Below are positions 10,520-22,612 of a DNA stretch of 64,000 bases, piece after piece. Origin of the DNA: Paralvinella palmiformis (lineage: Eukaryota; Annelida; Polychaeta; Terebellida; Alvinellidae). Positions within the stretch are counted from its first letter, which is position 1, and every line of letters begins with the position of its first letter. The notes under the pieces were generated by a model. The model saw only the letters and a list, made by a program, of their open reading frames with translations, ran no database searches and was not told the DNA's origin. The DNA lies in contig JAODUP010000410.1 of the NCBI GenBank assembly GCA_025642065.1, positions 422,001-486,000 on the forward strand, given 5' to 3'. Position numbers and translations under genes: made by a program.

Positions 10520-10930
10520 TCTATACGCAAAATAGTAATATTTTAAATACTAAGTCTCTAATTCCCAAAGCATACGTAATTAGTAATTAATTAACCAAAA
10601 GTGTAGATTTTTTACTAATTATAATATACACAACAAACTCTCAGCCATCACACGTTTCTCTATCTCAGCCCTTTTAGTAATCGACACAATCTCACTTATT
10701 CTTAATACTTTATTACACGTTATTTATTATCAAGTGAGAAGCTTCCGAGTCTCTAATCTCCACAAATATGATATGATCATTATCAAGATACGTTTGTTTT
10801 ATGCTAAGTTCTACTTCCGGTTCTAGGCCATCTTATTTAAGTTCATAGTACATCGTGTCGCGTTGTCGGTAGATCTTCATTCGTAAGTGATAGCTTTGAA
10901 TCGGGGTAAATCTTAATTTAAGCGAAAATA
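10520..10930 (-). repeat. Repeat module D, reversed copy
   Basis: Landmarks are complementary to the D module: 'acaacaaactctcag', 'cgacacaatctcactta', 'agcttccgagtctctaat', 'gatacgtttgttttatg', 'agttctacttccggttct'. This places the 3' part of D here on the minus strand. Confidence 0.75.
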
Positions 10931-11045
10931 TCTGAAGTTGCAACGTAAATATATTAGCTATATTAAAATGGGATTTAAATTTATGTTAATTTAAAAAGGG
11001 CAAGCAGATTCGATTTATTAAGAGCATTTGATAAGGTTCAGACAG

Positions 11046-11178
11046 CTAGCTCGCGTAGATAGACAGATGGATAAATAGATAGATATATAAATCGATAGAT
11101 AGATAGGTAGATAGGTGGTAGGTAGATAGGTAGGTAGGGTAGGTAGGTAGGGTAGGTAGATAGGTAGGGTAGGTAACG
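11046..11178. repeat. (GATA)n / (GGTA)n compound microsatellite
   Basis: Imperfect GATA units grade into GGTA and GGGTAGGTA units. From 11180 to 11700 I see nothing beyond AT-rich sequence. Confidence 0.93.
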
Positions 11179-11711
11179 AATGGTGGCTGATATAAGCAGA
11201 CGATATTATCGCTTCATCTGTCTAGCTTTAGAGACAACAGTGTCTAATTTTCTGATGAATTGCTTATTAGGAAATTATCGCTTATACTACACGACGTCAG
11301 ATGCAGTCTAAGTACAAGCATGTATACACCTGTATTGTTTACTCAAAACTTGTTACTGGGTAAACATAGAAGGGGATTATTTTTATTTTGATACATTTTA
11401 CAGCCATAACCAGTAAACAGGAAAATTGAAACTTTGCTCTGCTATATAAACATATTTAAATGTAGATAATGTTAAGGGGGAAATAGATCCACAAGTAGAC
11501 AAAGTTTATAATTATAATGACATGAGACAAATGATGTCACGAGAAGACGATTACCAGAAGTTTTATTCAGCATTTATATATCTAAACATAAATACGATTA
11601 TATACTTATCATTTCGACTCATTTCTTAACAAAACAGCATACATTTATTTTATGTGTACATTGAAAAATTCGAATCCAGGTAACTGATCATATTTTAGTA
11701 ATGTTACACAA

Positions 11712-11715
<4 letters not shown>

Positions 11716-11751
<36 letters not shown>
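11716..11751. repeat. (AT)n microsatellite
   Basis: An uninterrupted AT tract just upstream of the SINE at 11835. Confidence 0.97.
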
Positions 11752-11753
<2 letters not shown>

Positions 11754-11834
11754 CACGATTTAGGTATAAAATAAAGCATGAATAACACTATCAGGAAGAA
11801 TATCCTGACCTATTCATTCCAAAATAAACATAAT

Positions 11835-12138
11835 CGCGCAGTTAGTTAGAGCGTAGGAAACGTAGAGCCGAAGTGACGCGGGGTTGAGGCTCCTGGAGCT
11901 GTAATGCTGTCATATGGCGACTGGTTCACTGTTCCATAAAAATGAGAACCTGACAGGACGTGATGGATATTTGGTTGAGTAAAGTTTTGCGCCTTTAATG
12001 GAGGCATGCGTTATACGCCCCCTCGGGAGTTGAGATATGTGCTGGATTGGAGCAGGTCTGAGTCGGGGATAATAATAAGCGCCTTCCTTAGGGAAGCTGT
12101 CTAGTAGGATAAAGCGCTATATAAATATCACGTATTAT
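11835..12138 (+). mobile_element. tRNA-derived SINE, family S3
   Basis: The head 'cgcgcagttagttagagcgt' resembles an A-box region. A B-box is not clean. The body includes 'tttgcgcctttaatggaggc' and 'ctcgggagttgagat'. The end 'agcgctatataaatatcacg' is a tail type common in animal SINEs. It is about 300 bp long and appears nearly complete. No second copy was seen in the window. Confidence 0.65.
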
Positions 12139-12499
12139 AAATTGTACTAAAAAAAACAACAACAATTGACACAAAGTTAATTGAATCTAATAGACATTTA
12201 TATTTTAGATCGTTTATTATCAATATTTAATTTAAATGCTCTTTAGTAAATATAAGATGAAGTATGCTTGGTGTCAATGAGTAGAAATTAACGGATATAC
12301 TGATCCTTCAATAGTCTCTGGATATATGAATTTTATATGATAGCATTATGCATACCTATGATAAAGTAAGGTAGTAACATGCTCATGCGTACAAACATAC
12401 ACTAGTTTTTCGAGGAAATTGTGGATTTGATAAATCGAAATATTATCACGCAACGAGTGAGTGAGTGAGTGAGTGCATGGTTTGATTTGGTTAATCTCG

Positions 12500-12640
12500 G
12501 TACTGGTAATGTCTAGAACATATGGTCGAGGGCGATCTCATAAGAAAACATCCTAGAAACACAAGTATGAGTCAGAATCGAACCCATAACCTGGAGTGTA
12601 AGTTAGCAGCGCAATACTCTAATTTACGACGCTATCTGAG
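12500..12640 (-). mobile_element. Possible tRNA-derived SINE head
   Basis: Read on the minus strand, 'gatagcgtcgtaaattagag' is followed by 'gttatgggttcgattctgac', which gives A-box-like and B-box-like blocks at tRNA spacing. A (GTGA)n run lies at 12458-12475, beside its 3' side. Confidence 0.5.
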
Positions 12641-13339
12641 TGATTTATTGTTAAGGTAGAATTAAGAAATATATTTGTGACATTAAGATAACAAAATCTA
12701 CAAGTAAATGACAACATGATATTAAAATGACATGTCAAGCACGATTAGAAATAAACCACACGGCTGGACGTGCAATCACTGCACTTAAGTGAAATCATAA
12801 TGTGAGTTACTACATTTGGAATGTTATACAAATGTTCATTAAGTAAGACATATAACTTCGGGATATTATTTTCGTGATCATCAACGTAGATCTGTTAGAC
12901 GGCCGATAAACAAGCTCATTCTATGTTGGAAATAATCCTTGTGCCGTTTAGCGATGAACTGAGACTAAAAGCTGACAGCCTTATTACTCTAAGTGGGTGT
13001 TTACGATAACAAAGTGATTACTTTACATCAAATCTGTCTCCATTTAGGCCTATTTCTGACATTATCTCGGCTATGGCTAGCTTAAAAAACGAAAATGCCT
13101 CTCTCTCGGATTAACTTCCGTGAAAAGGTCAAAAGATGGTGTCTAGTTTGGGGGTAAAATACATAATTAAATGGCAAAAAAATCACCCAGAAATAGAGTA
13201 TACGTTGATACATATCATATATAAAGCAGTAGAAAATAATTTAAAACTCGACATCTAACATGAAGGAGCTGGGCAACATCGTCGTATACAAAAATTAAGT
13301 TGGAGTTGATTCGTCCATGATCACAAGAGAGACTCTCCT

Positions 13340-13475
13340 GGCCGGATTGGTAGTACATTTAGTCAAAATCCTCTAGCATCTGAGCTCAAAGACTAATTAT
13401 ATATATATGAATCGTATTTTACTCTTCACCTCGTCTCATAAATGCCGTGTTCCGGAACATGGCTGTTAAACAGCG
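13340..13475 (+). mobile_element. Degenerate SINE S1-like segment
   Basis: The start 'tggccggattggtagtacat' and the end 'ggaacatggctgttaaacag' resemble the S1 head and tail in order. The corresponding position in the 31.1-31.23 kb copy of the A module is similar, so this SINE-like piece may belong to the A module itself. Confidence 0.4.
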
Positions 13476-14929
13476 ATATCAACATTATTATTATTATAAC
13501 GAATTCAAAATGAATTAATAATGTTACCGATAATGATGGTTGTGGAGAATGAGATAAATTACCTCTCAGGTATAATCGTTGAAATGAAATATAGCGAAAT
13601 ATAACTGATATTCTATGACAAAGTTTCTTTTATTGATATTATCCTGCTAGAAGTTGGCCATAAGGCGAAACTTACAGTTAGGGATGTTTGCAAATTATTT
13701 TTTAAAACTTTAAAATTTTTTTAAAGCTTTATATTATACTCAGCTTCTTCTTTTTGGGGGTCTAAGGTATTGTTATTATTATCACACGTATATTTCCCGT
13801 TGTTCATTTAAAGAGATCAATATATAACAATTAATGATAAAGTTATATACTATTGACCATTTCTGATGATCAATGGATTATGCGAGTTATCTGTTAATTG
13901 TTAAATATTACCCAATTAAGGAAGATTGTATAATGGCTAATTGTATACACCTTTCTATCCAGCTTTAAACCGATAATTATCGTTATTGTTATAAGATATT
14001 ATTAATATTCATGAATCGATCATGATGGTCTAAACGCTATTGATTGTGTTTTTTAAATTATTCAATAAACTCTGTAATATAATACTTGAAGATTGTCATA
14101 GAACGTATTTTAGTAAATGATAAAAAATATATTTAAGATATTAGAGTGCTTCTTATGTGATCGTTTTACTTTATACACTCCCATAAAAAATCGTTTAAAA
14201 ATCGATCGTCTAACTTGAGTTATCATAATACGAGTTTTTCTAATAAAGAACCTTTATAACATTAGCTTATAATTATCTAAGAGTATAAACAAAAATGTCA
14301 TAACATCGTTATTCAAATATTAATAAATATAAATAACGTTACATGAGCTAATAAGAACAATTAGTTTGTATTATAGAAGGCTCTATGCAAGATTTTGTTT
14401 ATCTATAAAATAATATACGTTATTAGATAAAGAGAGTTGCTAGGATTCCGGATAATTGCATTACAACACACACAAATAAGGTTTTAAATGTTTGTAAATA
14501 TAGCTCATTAACTCACCTACATTAACAGTTGTGGGATAAGGAATACTACAGACTGTTACAGAATGTTTAATAACTGATAGCTCACCTTATGTTATTCTGG
14601 TAACTGGTTGATCTGGAACAACTGGATCTGCATTTGGGATATTAACTAAGTTATATGGTAGATCATAGAACTTTGATGCTTATAATGGAAATAAGACTGT
14701 GATGATCTTACATTGACAGCTATGTAATATCTCTTCCTCATCCGTGTTGTTAGTATTTAATGATTTATGGTAGAAAAGTAACCGATTAAACCAGAATCAG
14801 AATGACAGGCGCTGAATCGTTATCTAATCCGTGAGAAGGGGGATTCCATCTTAGGACATTTCCTTTATATAGATTGCATTGCAGCGAATAAGTTCTTATT
14901 GAAAACATTTAAACGGTAGAATAGTTGCT

Positions 14930-15560
14930 TTTCTTCCGAGTAACCACTTATTTTTCAAAACCCCTATTTGGTTTTATATAAACCTCTTTTTTAGAGGGAA
15001 TGGACTGATCCTTTTGAACACATTCGTAAACGTAAAATTCAAAAATTGTTTTGCTAAAAGAAATTCTTCGTGAAAATTTCTTTTACTGATTTTTGGAAAA
15101 TTTCGAGAATTTTATTTCTGTGGATCGAGTGATACCAACTTATCTTCATTATTTTGTGTCCATTTTATTGTTGGTAAGGAAGAACAAAGAACTAAGCCAT
15201 CCAGATATTTGATTGTATCCAGATATTTGATTGTATCCAGATATTTGATTGTATCCTGACGTTTGTTTTCGAAATTTGGTAGTATACACGATAACTGATA
15301 CCGTTCATTATTGTTAAAACCACTTTCAACGTTGTACAATCAGTTACTTTCTTCCGAGTAACCATTCTTATTTTTAACACGAGAAGCACCAGTTTGCGTT
15401 TATATAAAACCAATCGATTGTTTACGGAAGGAAGTGACTGAGTCCGTGACACGTATATCATAAACGTATAATTCTGATCAAAATTGTTTAGATATAAACG
15501 TAAAAGAAATATTCGTGAAATTTCTGTCTACTGATTCTTGGAACATTATCAGTTATGAGA
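14930..15560. repeat. Pair of direct repeats about 190 bp long, 415 bp apart
   Basis: The block 14948-15120 ('tcttccgagtaaccact', 'ggttttatataaa', 'cgtaaacgtaaaattc', 'aaattcttcgtgaaaatttc', 'tactgatttttggaaaat') recurs at 15351-15545 ('cttccgagtaaccattc', 'cgtttatataaaacc', 'ataaacgtataattctg', 'aaatattcgtgaaatttct', 'ctactgattcttggaaca'). The pair could be a local tandem duplication or degenerate terminal direct repeats. Confidence 0.7.
15201..15254. repeat. 18-bp minisatellite, three units
   Basis: The unit CCAGATATTTGATTGTAT is repeated three times without change. It lies between the two direct repeats above. Confidence 0.97.
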
Positions 15561-16900
15561 GTATTACGTGTTAACGTTTTGTCGTTATCTTTAATAAATA
15601 TTTCATTTAATGTGTTCCATATATTTTATGTTATTATTACAGATTTTGCCAATTACTTTTGTTTGTTGTCATCGTTGGTTGTTATTGTTGTTGAAATTTG
15701 GTCGATTCAAAAAAACCAAACATGTAGCATTTCTGACGTCATCCATCCGTCATCATTCCATGGCTGTCATTAACAGATATTCTTGATCAACTCGTTTATT
15801 GCGAATTGTTCTATTTGATAATTTACGTTGTTTACATTGTACTCCGGCAATCATCGGTAGTAAGATGATGATGATGATGATGATGATTGATGTTTTACGG
15901 CCACTTTTGTGCACATGGTAGGCTAAACGGGCCGAGCGACTCCCAAAGGTAATGAAGCGAAGTCAAAGATGAAGCACCCTTCAGATATTACCACGGCGAG
16001 ATTCGAACACGGGTACTAGTTTTATGTGGTCCAACACGCTACCGCTAGACCACGGAGGCGCCCATACGCAATTCAGGTATTTGATTAGACTAGACCACTT
16101 ATTATACATACGTAATAACCCATAAAGATAAGAAGGAAGCTGATAATACACGGATTGATTGTATACGTAAACAAAGGTCTACATAAATCATTCTAATAAT
16201 GATACTTTTTATATATATCCCACAACAGAGACAGCATGTGATGGCTAACTGACCATAATAATGCTAGAATTTGATTTATGGCTAACATTTAGGAGGAGTT
16301 ATATGAGGAAATATAACAATGTAAGTGACAAGACAGCATCAATAATTGATGAATGTATCCCACTTAGAACATCACACCTTGATCTGTTTATATGTGAACT
16401 CCCTCCATCTAACATTCCGTTACTCATCATGACAGTGTGTTCACCTTTTAATAATTATTATAATGTATTTTAAACATTAAAAAAAACTTACTGAAGTCAT
16501 GTTTAATATGGTTTTTAATTTGAACACTAACACTTTGATATGATCTAATAACGATTATACGATGCTGATAACTGATATATGTTGATATAATTCTGTCTGT
16601 GCTTTGTGGGATCTTCTCATTGCTGGCTGTCAAAAATGAAGATGTTTTATGTGAGAAACCTAGCTAGAATCATGATTATGTCACAAAGTGATACTAATTT
16701 AGAGTATCCTGACTGATAACTTTAGTCTTGGTTTATGGATAAATATGATTAATTATGTTTCAGTATTAAAACAAATTATGCTATCTGGTGTATTTATAAT
16801 TGTAAGGTTCACCAACCTGATAATATATTAATCGAATCTCAAAACAAATGTAAGTGTACTGTCCTGTGACTTATACCGTGATACTACAACTAGACTTTGA
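15540..16900 (+). repeat. Interspersed repeat family G, copy with SINE insertion
   Basis: It is colinear with 50.75-51.80 kb. Landmarks are 'tgacgtcatccatccgtc', 'tgtttacattgtactcc', 'caacagagacagcatgtg', 'ggctaactgaccataataatg', 'gtgacaagacagcatcaata', 'ctgaagtcatgtttaatatg' and 'ctagctagaatcatgattatg'. The SINE at 15863-16063 is absent from the other copy. A 70-codon open frame at 16261-16473 lies entirely in the repeat and is broken in the second copy, so it is not a gene. Confidence 0.8.
15863..16063 (-). mobile_element. tRNA-derived SINE, family S1, with CAT-repeat tail
   Basis: On the minus strand it starts 'gggcgcctccgtggtctagc' (A-box in 'tggtctagcgg'), has the B-box 'gtgttcgaatc', then the S1 body, and ends in a CAT triplet repeat (ATGATG on the plus strand at 15863-15887). 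The copy lacks the 'gacactgaatggcc' tail seen at 9251-9518. It is inserted in a family G repeat. The sharp A- and B-boxes suggest a fairly young insertion. Confidence 0.9.
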
Positions 16901-17139
16901 CGTCAACAGAAAAAAGTAGAACAAAAGTTAGTCTTTTAGAAATATTTTGTTTTCTTTCCTAAATTGTAATCCTAAGATTAACAAGAATGATTTCAATCTA
17001 AGAGTTGATCCTTTAATGATGAATTACGCTTGTTTTATCTAGTTGAGCGATTATTTACATACCTCTAATAGCCGGGTTCATATCCTGACCTACTTATGTG
17101 CGAAAAGTTATATCAAAGACTATTTTAACAAGACTTGTT

Positions 17140-17352
17140 ACTTCGCGTTTTAACATGGGACGCCATTTGGAATTCATGGAACGCCAGGGCCCTAGCGACC
17201 GGAGGTAGATTGTCACGGACAGCTCCCTTCGTTAACATGGCGCCTAATGGCACTGGTTCATTCTGGGCCGCTTTCGGCTGCAGTAACAGGAAAAGTATGC
17301 ACAAATAAAGAGATTCCCGAAAGGAAATGAAAGCTAGTGTAAAAATTGGATA
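17140..17352 (+). pseudogene. Broken N-terminus of a THAP-type zinc-finger protein
   Basis: A frame from ATG at 17237 reads MAPNGTGSFWAAFGCSNRKS and stops at 17306. Shifting frame at 17308 gives KRFPKGNES, a stop, then CKNWI (to 17352). The THAP domain typically begins with a C-x(2-4)-C pair in the form CAAxGCxNR, followed by FxRFPxD and KxWI. The GCSNR, RFPK and NWI elements are therefore present in order. The first Cys appears replaced by Trp (FWAAFGC), and two breaks interrupt it. THAP domains bind DNA and occur in host factors and in P-element-like transposases. The patch is richer in G+C than its flanks. No later exons were found. Confidence 0.6.
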
Positions 17353-18163
17353 TGATCTGGCTTTTTTAAAATAAACTTAATAAAAGATATTTAAAAAATA
17401 AGTATAATAATTTGAAGTAGACACGCCCCTATTTGACATGACCCATTCAGTAGGCCCAAACAGGATCTATCTAGATCTATATTTGTTTCAGACAAAATCT
17501 TATTAAATTTTATTGAACAATATCAACCTATTAATCACAAAATGGGTATGTAAGATATACATAAGCTTACTGTTATGTATTGGAGCCACTGAAGATGTTA
17601 TGGGCGGGAGGTATATTTTACTTTGTTATTGTTAATAATATAATTGGACTTCTAAAATTACATTATTATAATCAGATAATTTTTCCCTATTTACAATAAT
17701 TATAAGTAGCTGAGTATTTACATGATCACCTGCATCCATATTTATTTTTAAACGTAAGCAATTGGTACTTATTGATATATATGGACTTCTATTTATAATT
17801 TAAATGTTATGAAATTAATTATTAAATACATCAACTAGTGGTAGAAACATTCATTTTGTTATTTTTTCTATTGACAGAAGTAAAAGATGGGTTATTAATT
17901 GTTGTCGTTCAGAGGAAACATTTAAATTACTTGAATACTAATTGTAGAATGTATGCGATATGCATTTCACTGAAACGGAATTCATGAACCAGACAACTTA
18001 TCTATTCGAACTATTTTTGATGTAGCAAATCCACCGCATGCATCCACTGAAATCAAAGAGGAAGGTGTTAACAGATTAGGAGACCTATACAGGAGACAGG
18101 GCCAGCTGTGATGGTAATTAGTATTTATAATATTAATGGTGAAAATTGGTATTATAAAATTAA
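17353..18163. other. No recognisable feature
   Basis: An AT-rich stretch with no repeat, domain or motif that I can support. Confidence 0.6.
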
Positions 18164-18195
18164 TTGTGCACCAAAGTGGCCGTAAAACATCAATA
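18164..18195 (+). mobile_element. Short SINE S1 body fragment
   Basis: The string 'tgcaccaaagtggccgtaaa' matches the conserved S1 body at 9400-9425. Only about 30 bases are preserved. Confidence 0.6.
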
Positions 18196-18474
18196 TTTCC
18201 ATTCCCATTAGTACAGATGCGACAATATATATTAACTAATTATATTGTTTTATTCTATTCTAAATTAATGAATACATATTATAAATGTGACATATACAAT
18301 CCTGTATAGTTGACTATTTCTATTCTATTCTATATTTAATTAGTATTTACCGTTTCTGTATTGGATGAGATTATACAGGATTCACTTAAAAATTGATATT
18401 CGCTTTCCGGATCTGGCAGTTCTGAAGTGAAAAGAAAGGGAAAGAATTCTTGTTGGTTTAACTATTTTCTTGAC

Positions 18475-18479
<5 letters not shown>

Positions 18480-18522
<43 letters not shown>
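18480..18522. repeat. (TC)n microsatellite
   Basis: A pure TC tract. A short CG-alternating tract (gtgtgtgcgcgcgcgtacac) follows at 18545-18564. Confidence 0.97.
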
Positions 18523-18526
<4 letters not shown>

Positions 18527-18619
18527 ACTATGTGCCTTTGCGGGTGTGTGCGCGCGCGTACACATGTGTGTCTGTCTATCTGTATGCCTATTTGTCTATC
18601 TGGTTGAGTTACGGCTTTG

Positions 18620-19170
18620 TTTTTCATACAAATATATTTCGTGTATAGCGTATAGTACCTTTAAACCGATATATTGAAAGTTCTTCCCATATTCGCTGGG
18701 ATACCTTGTGAATCAGGCTTTGTCAGTTCATCTGATATTTGTCTCCTACTGTTGTTTTGACGACGAGACGAGTACCAGTAGTTTATCACCAACCACTGTT
18801 CGTCGGTGAAGTAATACGTCATCAGAAAAACAAAACAATTCAAGCATTATTTCCACTTAACATGGTAGTCTACTTTTAACGGATTCACAAAAATACCAAA
18901 ATGGAGTTTGTCTTTCCTACAGCCGGGACAACAAGAAAACAACCTAGAGAGATGACGTGAAAATCTCGTCATCTCACTCCCACGTCATTGTGACTAATAC
19001 AGGGACAGAAGACCTAAGTTACTGACGTTAACGTTATCTCTATTATTAAGTGATATTAGATGGAAGTAATCAAAGCCATATAATTATATAGACGGCTCTT
19101 ATTGGAATAGTGACGTTTATTAGGTTGTTTTCTCCTTGTGAAGGTTAAATTAAGTACCGAATATTCTAAA
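18620..19170 (+). repeat. Interspersed repeat family B, copy 3
   Basis: It has the best-preserved B core: 'agccgggacaacaaga', 'agagagatgacg', 'ctcccacgtcattgtgac', 'acagggacagaagac', 'taagttactgacgt'. It is followed after microsatellites by L and D, as in the other composite copies. Confidence 0.8.
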
Positions 19171-19200
19171 CAATAATGGAAAGAATAGGAACCAGAAGAC

Positions 19201-19201
<1 letters not shown>

Positions 19202-19242
<41 letters not shown>
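19202..19242. repeat. (ATAG)n microsatellite
   Basis: A pure tetranucleotide tract of about ten units. Confidence 0.97.
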
Positions 19243-19244
<2 letters not shown>

Positions 19245-19350
19245 CCTAATCACCCATCCTTTACTCATCACGTATTTGCCTTAGATTTAAATTTTAAATA
19301 AATAAAATTATGTCAAATGTTATGCATTTTAATAAAATGCTAAATAAATT

Positions 19351-19434
19351 TTCACTTTTAACATGTTATTCACTTTTAACATGTTATTCACTTTTAACAT
19401 GTTATTCACTTTTAACATGTTATTCACATTTATT
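19351..19434. repeat. 18-bp minisatellite, four units and a part
   Basis: The unit TTCACTTTTAACATGTTA is repeated four times without change, then partly. There are no spacers of differing sequence, so it is not a CRISPR-type array. From 19440 to 19900 nothing else is recognised. Confidence 0.97.
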
Positions 19435-19899
19435 TTGGAATGAATATAAATTTAAGAATTGCTTAAATTAATTTACTCACAATATTTATCTCTTATTAAT
19501 ATTTGTAAACATATCTTCGTATATCGAAATATACTGATAATATGACGAAGTAAACTGCAAATTTTAGACGATAGACCTTACCTCAAGGTTTAATAAATGA
19601 AATATATGTTTATGGATGATATGCATATTTATGTAATTTTAAAATATAAAGAAATATAAAAAACCGAGTCTACCCATATGCGTAATTATGGAGAGTTTGG
19701 TGTGTACATTACTACCAACTAAGATAAGACATTTCGTTAATTACTTGGTTAATTAGTTAATGGTGTTTTGTAAGGTAGATGCATATGTGTTTTAATTGGT
19801 GTTATTAAGTTTTGTTTGAGCGTTTTGAATTAAAATTAATGCATAGAGTATGTAGAATTTCTTCATAAATTGCTCGTCCAATCAACTAAAACTTATTTT

Positions 19900-21150
19900 T
19901 ACCTTATCGTCACCAGTTGCATATCTCAAGACTAGCCCGGTCTGATAATAAATTTCAGAGGTCTTTATGACATGTCAACATTACTCTGTGAAACTAGGTA
20001 AACATTACACAACTAATCATCACAACTATAAAACTTTTATTAAAACAGCTGTTATACAACTTATGCCACGACATCTCATTGTCAAGTTTGTGTTTTCTAT
20101 TCCGAAGTTACTGCTAAACGTCTCGTCTTAAATTAATTCTACTACTTACATTTTAGTAGCAGTTCCTATATATATTATATATTGCTGCTGATTTAGTAGT
20201 TGTTGTGATACTTAAAGTCAATATCTTTAAATGACCAGAAATACTGCGAAATTTGAGTTTACGAATATTACACGCACAAACGCGCCACAAGTGCCTGACG
20301 ACGTATTTAACGCACGTGGCGTATATTAATCAGTGATACTTAGATAACAATCTATTCTAAATGACATTACTTATAATTTCTAAAATAAATATTTCATATA
20401 GTATATCTCTAGATGGGAGAAACCTTCAATAACTTATTAACGTAAACCTGTCGTGTGCTACACACGAGCCTGTTAGAATATGGGTGGAACCTGAATGAAA
20501 GGATGTTATTGGTAGATAGTGTCGGTTAGTGCTTTGATATCGTTTATACGGAAATGTGAATCGTATCTACGCTGGTAGCATCAGCTATGAGTCATCAACC
20601 AAGTGGCACAGATGTAGTTTACAGAAAACGACAATTATTCAAGCATCGTTTCAACTTAAATGTGTCATTTATTTTCACGTATTCCACTTTTCCTAACCTA
20701 AAAAATAGACATTCATCAGACAATGGGATATTCTCCTCCCCGAAATTTGAACCACAAGTGAGTGACGTAGAAAGATGAGATGAAACCATTATCTCCATAC
20801 ACCGACCCACATCAAATGCAAAAATCATTCTCTTACTTCTTTTCTATCTAAATTTTATTCCAATTCACGTATTAATTTACCTTTCCCTTGAGGATGATTA
20901 AATCTCCACACTTATGTCTTTTTTTTTGGGGGGGGGGATTAGAAACACGGAAGTTTCCCCGCCTTCGATAATAACGCTAAGAAGGTACTAAAAATAAATG
21001 AGATTGTGTGGATTTCTAACAGAGTTGAGAATAGAGAAATGTAAAATGGGTGAGAGTTTATGTTATTTATCATAGTTAGAAAAAGGTAAACATTTAGTTA
21101 ATTAGTGATAGTAATATAAATATATCTTGTTTATGTTGCCTTTTCATTGA
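19900..21150 (+). repeat. Composite repeat modules L and D
   Basis: The L module ('gtctgataataaatttcaga', 'acatgtcaacatta', 'gtaaacattacaca') matches 40.20-40.35 kb. The D module follows with 'tttgatatcgttta', 'acaattattcaagcatcg', 'catttattttcacgtattcc', 'cattcatcagacaatg', 'gagagtttatg'. A 10-G run at 20929-20938 occupies the spot where the 29.5 kb copy reads 'gtggaattaaag'. Confidence 0.75.
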
Positions 21151-21272
21151 TCTAAGATTTATTAATTGTAATGCAGACACTGCTAATTAATGAATGAATT
21201 AAATAATAATACTAGTAAGTTAAAATTTATCGATAAACAGCTAGTGTCTTTATGAATAAATCCATTCCGAGG

Positions 21273-21274
<2 letters not shown>

Positions 21275-21325
<51 letters not shown>
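21275..21325. repeat. (TA)n microsatellite
   Basis: About 50 bases of alternating TA. From 21330 to 22200 I see no recognisable gene or repeat apart from a G-run near 21982. Confidence 0.97.
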
Positions 21326-21328
<3 letters not shown>

Positions 21329-22214
21329 CTATGAATTATAAAGCTTATCTAGTATATCATATTTAATAACAAAATAAAATGTTTCACTTTCTCTTAATTT
21401 TACTCATCGATAGTGATTATAAATCTTTCCTCGGTTACATTCAATTTTATTTTCGGTGAAAAGACACTGAAAAGGAAACCCTATCAACTTCCGATCTGGA
21501 CAAACTGTCTAATCTATTCCTGAACCGTGTTTTCGGATCTCAAACTCAGGTCTCGGATACATCGTGATCTGTGGAAAGATGTCCACAACTGGTATCACTC
21601 AGCCTCACATTTAGTATGAAGTCAATAATCCTTACGTTAACCGTGGATCACGTTTGATAATTGATCGTATACTTCATTAAGTAGATGAAAGATATTCTAA
21701 TGAAGCATTTGTCGATTTTGATAAACACTACGTTCTTCTTCAACCAGTATAATGTCGCGTCAATTATTGACGGCTATACGTGGTGTGGACATTAAGGTGA
21801 TAACAGTTTGCTTTAAACGTATACATATAATATCCAGTATGATACAATATATTTTATATTTAGAGATATTAAGTAATTTTAAGCCGGAAAATGTAGCAGT
21901 TTCTGGTGTCCTTCCAGATGGTCGATAAAACAAGTCCCGATTGAAGAGCGGTTGTTACTAAAAACTCTACTGAACCTTAATGGGGGGGGGGAGGGGAAGA
22001 ATATAGTTTAGGTTGAGAATAGGCTAAAAGATATGGCTATTAAAAACAGCTTTTTTAATTGTGTAAATTGCCCGTTTCTGGAGTGTTTATTGTTTTCCTG
22101 GGAATAGTTTGTTTGGCATCTTCCCATGCTAATATCCCATAGAAGAGATGAGGGTGAATTAGATATTACTTAGTATGTATAATATATGACACGATAATAT
22201 ATGTTTAACTTGTT

Positions 22215-22612
22215 TGATAGCAAACATAGCACGAGCTATTTCACTATTTACTTGTACATCTATTGAAATTCCAATAAACTTAATACGTGATCGAGGGCAG
22301 TCATTTCCAATCCTATTCAGTTGCATGCCATTTATTAGTATTCGTCTATTTCAAATAGTACAAGATTTATGTATAGGTCTGATGACTATATATTTAGTTT
22401 TCTTTGCGTTAAGAGATAACTTATTAGCCGAAAACCACAAAAACGTTTGTTAATCTCTGTATTGACATTATGATAGGGAGCCTAAATTAGAGTTGAATAC
22501 GTATAATGCAGTGTCATCCGCAAAAGATAAATAATTTCTTCCACATGATATGCTAATATCATTTAAATAGACCAGAAAAGCAGGGGACCAGGAATTGACC
22601 ATTTGGGGACAC

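Larger units (their letters stand above)
12280..14720 (+). repeat. Composite repeat modules A and K, long copy
   Basis: It is colinear with 30.36-32.25 kb. A-module landmarks are 'actgatccttcaat', 'tacatttggaatgttatac', 'agcgatgaactgagactaaa' and 'gtgggtgtttacgataa'. K-module landmarks are 'aatcgttgaaatgaaat', 'aagttggccataaggcgaaa', 'catgatggtctaaacgctat' and 'gttgctaggattccg'. The end (14.50-14.71 kb) also matches 42.48-42.66 kb. It is interrupted by a SINE-like insertion near 12500-12640. No coding frame is preserved. Confidence 0.7.

Noticed and set aside
14590..14690. Minus-strand exon-like segment followed by GTGAGC
   Set aside because: It looked like an exon with a donor site, but it is the module K end and is repeated at 42.5 kb without an open frame.
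16261..16473. 70-codon frame
   Set aside because: It lies wholly within repeat family G and is disrupted in the second copy at 51.1 kb.
19351..19434. CRISPR-like array
   Set aside because: The units are contiguous 18-bp repeats with no variable spacers, and the context is eukaryotic. The same applies to 15201-15254 and 59933-60034.
20587..20828. Overlapping frames on both strands
   Set aside because: They are inside module D. Copies at 29.5, 35.4 and 40.8 kb do not preserve them.
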